Source of the DNA: Candidatus Gastranaerophilales bacterium
GTDB taxonomy: Bacteria; Cyanobacteriota; Vampirovibrionia; Gastranaerophilales; Gastranaerophilaceae
NCBI GenBank assembly: GCA_900769355.1
Contig: CAAGGG010000023.1
Span: forward strand, 9,122-73,121
Length of the DNA: 64,000 nt
Direction of reading: 5' to 3'
Below are positions 59,497 through 64,000 of this stretch, in pieces. The notes under the pieces are model-generated. The model worked only from the letters and a program-made list of their open reading frames with translations. It had not been told where the DNA came from and made no database searches. Each line of letters opens with the position of its first letter. The stretch's first letter is position 1. The translations under genes and the position numbers were made by a program.

Positions 59497-60353
59497 AGGT
59501 TTCCTAGTGCGATGTTATCAATTAATCGAACATTTCCGATTTTAAGAGCAATAAACACGATTGTATTGTTGTCTGCTGTTTGTTTTTCTTCTAAATCATC
59601 AGCATCTCTGAATTCCAAGTATTCCAAAGAGTGAGCCTCATTGAGGAACGAATAAGCTGTTTCTGTCAAGGCTTTTACATCTGTAATTCCTTTGTCATAG
59701 CATGCTTTTATATTAAATAAGATTTTGCTCAAAGCTAATGCATTGACTTTGTCTTCTTCTGAAAGATATTTATTCCTTGAAGATAATGCTAGTCCGCTCT
59801 CTTCTCTAACAATTGGACAAGGGATAATTTGAACCGGAATATTTAAATCTTTTACCATCTTTTTCAAGATGATTAACTGCTGCCTGTCTTTTTCCCCAAA
59901 GAAAGCAAAATCCGGTTGAACGATATTGAATAACTTGTTTACAACGGTACAAACTCCGTCAAAGTGTCCGACACGAGATTTCCCGCAAAGTTTATTAACA
60001 TAGAAAAATGGAGGGATTACGTAAGTCAAAAAGTCGTTCGACATAATGTGACCTTCTCCGTACATTTCTTTTGGGCTTGGCGCAAAAACGATGTCTACGC
60101 CAGCGTTTTCGCATAATTCTTTATCTGCATCAAGAGTTCTCGGATATTTATCCAAATCTTCTCCGGGGCAAAACTGGATTGGGTTTACAAATACTGAAAC
60201 AACTGTTCTATCGCATTTTTCTACCGCCTTTTTGATTAGGCTTAAATGTCCGTTATGCAAAGCTCCCATCGTTGGAACAAGCCCAACTGTCAAACCTGCT
60301 TTTTTCCATTCTAGAATCTTTTCTCTAACTTCTGCTATTTTATGAACTAACAT
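59493..60353 (-). CDS. panC: Pantothenate synthetase
   Basis: PanC joins pantoate and beta-alanine with ATP. The 286-residue product has LVPTMGALHNGHLSLI (HIGH-like), VVSVFVNPIQFCPGEDL, FFGEKDRQQLIILKKMV, and SGLALSSRNKYLS (KMSKS-like region). These are full-length family hallmarks. It is translationally coupled to the membrane protein at 58567. Coenzyme A synthesis is also represented by coaD at 2966. Confidence 0.97.
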   Translation of the reverse strand: MLVHKIAEVREKILEWKKAGLTVGLVPTMGALHNGHLSLIKKAVEKCDRTVVSVFVNPIQFCPGEDLDKYPRTLDADKELCENAGVDIVFAPSPKEMYGEGHIMSNDFLTYVIPPFFYVNKLCGKSRVGHFDGVCTVVNKLFNIVQPDFAFFGEKDRQQLIILKKMVKDLNIPVQIIPCPIVREESGLALSSRNKYLSEEDKVNALALSKILFNIKACYDKGITDVKALTETAYSFLNEAHSLEYLEFRDADDLEEKQTADNNTIVFIALKIGNVRLIDNIALGNL

Positions 60354-60477
60354 ATTATCATCTCTCTTTCGTCAAAATTATATCACAAAATAAAAATCTG
60401 AAAAAATACAATTTTTGACCTATTACATTTTTTTGTATGTTTATTATATAATAAGCTTATCGTTATAGGAGAGAAAA

Positions 60478-61092
60478 ATGGATCAACAAACTTACATGAA
60501 AATAATGGGCTACGTCCCTACTGTTATTGAGGCATCTTCTCGTGGAGAACGCTCATTTGATATCTTTTCAAGATTATTAAGAGAAAGAATTATCTTTTTA
60601 GGAACAGAAATTGATGACGAAGTCGCAAACTCTGTTGTTGCACAATTATTGTTGTTAGACAGTGAAAATTCTGAAAAAGATATTATGCTTTATATCAACA
60701 GCCCAGGTGGTGTAATTACTGCCGGTATGGCGATTTATGATACAATGCAATTGATTAAATCCGATGTATCTACGATTTGTTTGGGTGATGCAGCATCAAT
60801 GGGAGCTTTCTTGCTTTGTTCTGGTGCTAAGGGCAAAAGACTTGCTCTTCCAAATTCAAGAGTAATGATTCATCAACCTCTTGGCGGTGCAAAAGGACAA
60901 GCAACAGATATCGAAATTGAAGCAAAAGAAATCTTGCGTATGAAGGATATGTTGATTGGAATTATTGCTGAAAATTCAGGTCAACCTATCGAAAAAGTTA
61001 AAGAAGATTGTGAACGTGACCACTTCTTAACAGCACAAGAAGCTTTGGAATACGGGCTTATTGATAAGGTTGTAACAAGAGATAAAAAATAG
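60478..61092 (+). CDS. clpP: ATP-dependent Clp protease proteolytic subunit
   Basis: ClpP is the barrel protease of ClpXP/ClpAP. The 204-residue product has Ser108 in DAASMGAFLL, His132 in MIHQPLGGA and an Asp in the DRDHFLTAQEALEYG region, forming the triad. The N-terminal loop (MDQQTYMKIMGYVPTVIEAS) is a bit longer than in E. coli. AGGAGAG precedes the ATG, and TATAAT is seen at 60447-60452. Confidence 0.97.
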   Translation: MDQQTYMKIMGYVPTVIEASSRGERSFDIFSRLLRERIIFLGTEIDDEVANSVVAQLLLLDSENSEKDIMLYINSPGGVITAGMAIYDTMQLIKSDVSTICLGDAASMGAFLLCSGAKGKRLALPNSRVMIHQPLGGAKGQATDIEIEAKEILRMKDMLIGIIAENSGQPIEKVKEDCERDHFLTAQEALEYGLIDKVVTRDKK

Positions 61093-61122
61093 TCAACGTT
61101 ACAAAACTTAATAAAATCTGTA

Positions 61123-61155
61123 AAAACATGCAATTCTAAGGAGTTGCATGTTTTT
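61123..61155 (+). terminator. Terminator of clpP
   Basis: AAACATGCAA, ten-base loop TTCTAAGGAG, TTGCATGTTT then T-rich. Confidence 0.82.
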
Positions 61156-61214
61156 ATATAAATGTAGGTTATAAAAAAGGTTAGTTTACAAAGTTAAAAA
61201 GGTAGGAAAGTAAA

Positions 61215-61736
61215 ATGTCATTCTTGATTTTCGCGTATCGAAAATTAGACATTCTGAGTCGGAAAAATGATTTAAACTATCGTTTAATGAATTTGACCAG
61301 AAAGTTGTCAGACTTGCAGCAATACTCTGCAAATATTGGCGATGGATCTGTATCAATGAGCGATATGATGAATACTCCTGGCTCAATGTTTAATCGACAA
61401 TTAATGTTTATGCAGTATTCGCATAATGCGGCATTGTTTGGGGCAAATCAACAAATGCAGATGATGCAACCGCAAATAATGATGCAAATGCAACAAATGC
61501 AAGATCCGAATATGCAAGCTATGTATCAAAATTGGATCTTTAAAAATCTTTATAATCAGCAACGAGAACAAATTGGGAAACAGGAAGCCAAGCTTCTTAA
61601 TGAACAAGAAAAACAAATTCAAGCGGAAAAGGCTAAGATTGAAACTCAATTGAAGTTGTTAGATCAAGAATATGAAGCTTGTAAGGAAGCCGAAACTAAA
61701 GGCGCTGAGCAAATGAAACCAAGTTTTGTAGCTTAA
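61215..61736 (+). CDS. Conserved small coiled-coil protein, MSFLIFAYRKL family
   Basis: The 173-residue protein begins MSFLIFAYRKLDILSRKNDL, then NYRLMNLTRKLSDLQQYSA and a Met/Gln-rich block (QMQMMQPQIMMQMQQMQ), and ends in a charged coiled coil (EKQIQAEKAKIETQLKLLD). TAGGAAAG precedes the ATG. I associate the N-terminal pattern with Melainabacteria. The general design (short conserved N-terminus plus coiled coil) recalls the protein at 5288. Function unknown. Confidence 0.78.
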   Translation: MSFLIFAYRKLDILSRKNDLNYRLMNLTRKLSDLQQYSANIGDGSVSMSDMMNTPGSMFNRQLMFMQYSHNAALFGANQQMQMMQPQIMMQMQQMQDPNMQAMYQNWIFKNLYNQQREQIGKQEAKLLNEQEKQIQAEKAKIETQLKLLDQEYEACKEAETKGAEQMKPSFVA

Positions 61737-61791
61737 TAGCTCATAGTTCTTAAATTTACCTAAATTAATTCCTATCCTTAACTAACCTGTT

Positions 61792-61822
61792 AAAGGGTTC
61801 GCTAAACTGCGAGCCCTTTTTT
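61792..61822 (+). terminator. Terminator between convergent genes
   Basis: AAAGGGTTCGC, TAAACT, GCGAGCCCTTTTTT forms an 11-bp stem with one G-U. It may serve both directions. Confidence 0.82.
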
Positions 61823-61827
61823 CATGT

Positions 61828-62337
61828 TTAGATACAAATTATTTCATCAATTTTTATGTCAAACTCTTCAATTGGAAGGTTTTTAACAAAAAGTTTTTTA
61901 AATACAACTGTTATTGTTTTAATATTTGGATTTTCTGCCAGAAATCTATCGTAAAATCCGCCACCATAACCGAGGCGATATCCATTTTTGTCTGCCATTA
62001 GAGCAGGAACAATTGCTAGGTTTATTTGGTTTGGATTAATCGGATTTGTGCAAGGTTCGCAAATATTAAAGTCGGATTTTATTAGTATATCTCCTTTTTG
62101 GTATGGGCAAATTTGAAGTTTGTCATCGCAAACTTTTGGTAGAAAAAAGTTTTTATTGTCTTTTAATAATCCAAGAAAATTAAATTCGTATTTAAGTGGG
62201 TGAAAAATTAAAATGTTTTCAGAATTTTTATAAAGAGAACTTTGCTGAACTCTACTATTTGCAATAGAATTCGCATTTTTTGAAAACAAATTTTTTCTAA
62301 TTTCTTTTGCGTGTTCTCTCAAAGAATTTTTGTCCAT
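61828..62337 (-). CDS. 5-formyltetrahydrofolate cyclo-ligase
   Basis: The enzyme makes 5,10-methenyl-THF from 5-formyl-THF with ATP. The 169-residue product has KEIRKNLFSKNANS near the N-terminus (ATP-contacting R), IFHPLKYEFN, and the signature GYRLGYGGGFYDRFLA. It ends shortly after IDEIICI, somewhat compact compared with the usual 180-200 residues. Confidence 0.92.
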   Translation of the reverse strand: MDKNSLREHAKEIRKNLFSKNANSIANSRVQQSSLYKNSENILIFHPLKYEFNFLGLLKDNKNFFLPKVCDDKLQICPYQKGDILIKSDFNICEPCTNPINPNQINLAIVPALMADKNGYRLGYGGGFYDRFLAENPNIKTITVVFKKLFVKNLPIEEFDIKIDEIICI

Positions 62338-62452
62338 AAATTAATTATACTATGCAAAAAAATCTTAACAAATTCTTAAACTTGTTTTGTGGATAAATTA
62401 CTTGTAAAAAAATTTTTCCCATGGCATAATCTAGTTATTGGAAAGGCTAGTC

Positions 62453-63094
62453 ATGGCAAATATTTTAGTATATTTACTCGATGGAAAAATTTATATAAAC
62501 TTAACTAATAGATGTACAAATGACTGTATTTTTTGCCTTAGAAAAGACAAAGACGATGTTGTCGGTCAGACTTTATGGTTGGACAATGAAAACTCAACTG
62601 CCGACGATGTTATAAAGCAGTTTGAATTGAAACGAAATGAGCTTCTAACAACTCACAATTTACCATTTAAGGAAGTTATTTTCTGTGGTTACGGTGAACC
62701 GATGTTGAAGTTTGATGTAATGAAACAAGTGGCAAAATATATTAAAGACAAATACCCTGAAACTAAGATTAGAGTAAATACAAACGGGCATGCAAATTAC
62801 GTTTATAAGAAGAATGTTGTACCGGAATGCAAAGGACTTATTGATGAGTTTTCAGTAAGTTTAAACGGCTCAACAAAAGAAGAATATGATGAACTTTCTC
62901 AACCAAAGTTTGATGAAGCATACGATGAGATGAAAAAATTCATTAAAGCTTGTTCTGATGAAGGAATTTCAGTAGTTGCAAGTGTTGTAGAAGGCTACAA
63001 AGGCAGACATCTGGATTTGGAAAAATGCGAAGAAATCGCAAAAAGCTTAGGTGCAAAATTCCGCGTCAGAGAATGGATTAAAAACGGATATTAA
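62453..63094 (+). CDS. Radical SAM protein, TatD-associated type
   Basis: The 213-residue protein starts MANILVYLLDGKIYINLTNR, has C-x3-C-x2-C (CTNDCIFC) and FCGYGEPMLKFD (GGE-like), and continues with VNTNGHANYVYKKN, a pattern of the small radical SAM family usually next to TatD nuclease genes (family recall). No tatD is adjacent here. GGAAAGG precedes the ATG at 62453. The substrate is unknown. Confidence 0.83.
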   Translation: MANILVYLLDGKIYINLTNRCTNDCIFCLRKDKDDVVGQTLWLDNENSTADDVIKQFELKRNELLTTHNLPFKEVIFCGYGEPMLKFDVMKQVAKYIKDKYPETKIRVNTNGHANYVYKKNVVPECKGLIDEFSVSLNGSTKEEYDELSQPKFDEAYDEMKKFIKACSDEGISVVASVVEGYKGRHLDLEKCEEIAKSLGAKFRVREWIKNGY

Positions 63095-63137
63095 TAACAT
63101 AATTTATTTATAAATAAACCAAAAGAAAGGAAAAAAC

Positions 63138-64000
63138 ATGAACATTTTAGACAAAATCATGAAACCAAAATCAATTGCGGTTATTGGTGCGTCAACAAAA
63201 GAACACACTATCGGTTCTGATATCATGAAAAGATTGCAGGAATACAATTTCAATGGAAAAATTTATCCTGTAAACCCAAAAGGTGGAGTTATTGAAGGAC
63301 TTCAAGCATATACTTCTGTTTTGGAAGTTCCAGGTGAAGTAGATTTAGCTATCATTGTTGTTAATGCTAAATTTGTATTATCAACTATTGACCAATGTCA
63401 CGAAAAAGGCATTAAAGGTCTTTGTATCATCACTGCCGGCTTCAAAGAAACAGGTAAAGAAGGTGCTGAAGTTGAAAAACAATTAGTAGAAAAAATTAAA
63501 GAATACGGCATGAGATGTGTTGGTCCTAACTGCTTAGGAGTTGTAAACACTCACCCTGACGTTAGAATGGACGGTTGCTTTGCAGAATCTCTTCCTGAAC
63601 GTGGAAATATCGGTTTCGTATCTCAATCAGGTGCTTTAGGTGGCGGTATTTTGAACATTTTGAAAGACCTTAACCTAGGTTTTGCACAATTCATTTCAAT
63701 CGGTAACCAAGCTGATGTAAACGCAGAAACAGCTCTTGAATACTGGGAAAATGATGAAGACGTTAAACAAATTTTGTTATACATGGAATCAATTCAAGAT
63801 CCGGCTAATTTTAGAAAATTAGCTACAAGAATTACAAAGAAAAAACCTATCTTGGCTTTGAAATCTGGAAGATCTGCTGCTGGTGCTTCTGCTGCATCAT
63901 CACACACAGGTTCATTGGCCGGTGCTGATAAAGCTGCTGCTGCATTGTTGCACCAATCAGGTATTATCAGAGAATTTTCTTTGAAAAACTTGTTTGCAAC
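63138..64000 (+). CDS. ADP-forming acyl-CoA synthetase (acetate-CoA ligase), 5' part cut by window edge
   Basis: The first 287 codons are present. They encode the CoA-binding Rossmann domain (MKPKSIAVIGASTKEHTIGS), the alpha-subunit succinyl-CoA-synthetase-like regions (CVGPNCLGVVNTHPD, GFVSQSGALGGGIL), and the SSHTGSLAGAD segment with the phospho-His. It would conserve ATP from acetyl-CoA in fermentation. AAAGAAAGG precedes the ATG. The ATP-grasp half lies outside the window. Confidence 0.93.
   Translation, partial: MNILDKIMKPKSIAVIGASTKEHTIGSDIMKRLQEYNFNGKIYPVNPKGGVIEGLQAYTSVLEVPGEVDLAIIVVNAKFVLSTIDQCHEKGIKGLCIITAGFKETGKEGAEVEKQLVEKIKEYGMRCVGPNCLGVVNTHPDVRMDGCFAESLPERGNIGFVSQSGALGGGILNILKDLNLGFAQFISIGNQADVNAETALEYWENDEDVKQILLYMESIQDPANFRKLATRITKKKPILALKSGRSAAGASAASSHTGSLAGADKAAAALLHQSGIIREFSLKNLFA

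Overview
The window reads as chromosomal DNA of an AT-rich, diderm bacterium. My best placement is a non-photosynthetic gut relative of cyanobacteria (Gastranaerophilales / Vampirovibrionia, 'Melainabacteria'). This is inferred from the lipid A Kdo transferase WaaA and a TolC-type exporter (diderm envelope), a GH57/DUF1957 branching enzyme, a Vipp1/PspA homologue, secreted proteins with the prepilin signature FTLAEVLITLGIIGVVAAL, and two small proteins (5288-6508, 61215-61736) whose N-termini I associate with that lineage. No 16S rRNA or other decisive marker is present, so the assignment stays an inference.

Layout. 0-30 kb is mostly core genome: rpmG-tRNA-Trp-secE-nusG-rplK-rplA (minus strand), coaD, waaA, a MarR-controlled EmrA/EmrB/TolC-like exporter, nadD-yqeK, a degenerate HerA-like protein, aroH, fmt-def, queE with a DnaJ variant, a PurD-like protein, two prepilin-like genes each carrying a poly-G tract, mtaB, dapA and secD-secF. 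30-47 kb is an accessory/defence island: a helicase/J-domain/PspA operon, a Mu-type DDE transposon (MuA, MuB and an orphan integrase core-binding domain), an adenine-N6 methyltransferase with a PD-(D/E)XK nuclease, a truncated MIT_C-like gene, a tyrosine integrase with a small partner, and a SIR2-HerA pair that matches a known anti-phage system. tRNA-Asp with its own promoter and terminator closes the island. 47.4-51 kb holds a papain-like protein, a secreted Cys protein, the GH57 enzyme and rpsT. 51-57.2 kb is a decayed integrative element: two XRE regulators, a tyrosine-recombinase remnant, a resolvase-like protein without catalytic residues, a large serine recombinase and its followers, a LuxR remnant and an IS3 remnant. 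57.2-64 kb is core again: rplL-rplJ, panC, clpP, 5-formyl-THF cyclo-ligase, a radical SAM protein and the start of an ADP-forming acyl-CoA synthetase.

Points that stand out: (1) two prepilin-like genes have G10 and G9 tracts between a well placed ATG and the signal peptide, both out of frame as sequenced, as expected for phase-variable loci; (2) a J-domain protein gene overlaps a vipp1/pspA gene behind an SF2 helicase, echoing the chloroplast CDJ2-VIPP1 chaperone pair; (3) several proteins keep a family fold but lack its catalytic residues (HerA-like, PurD-like, resolvase-like); (4) at least four families of intergenic palindromic repeats are scattered through the window.
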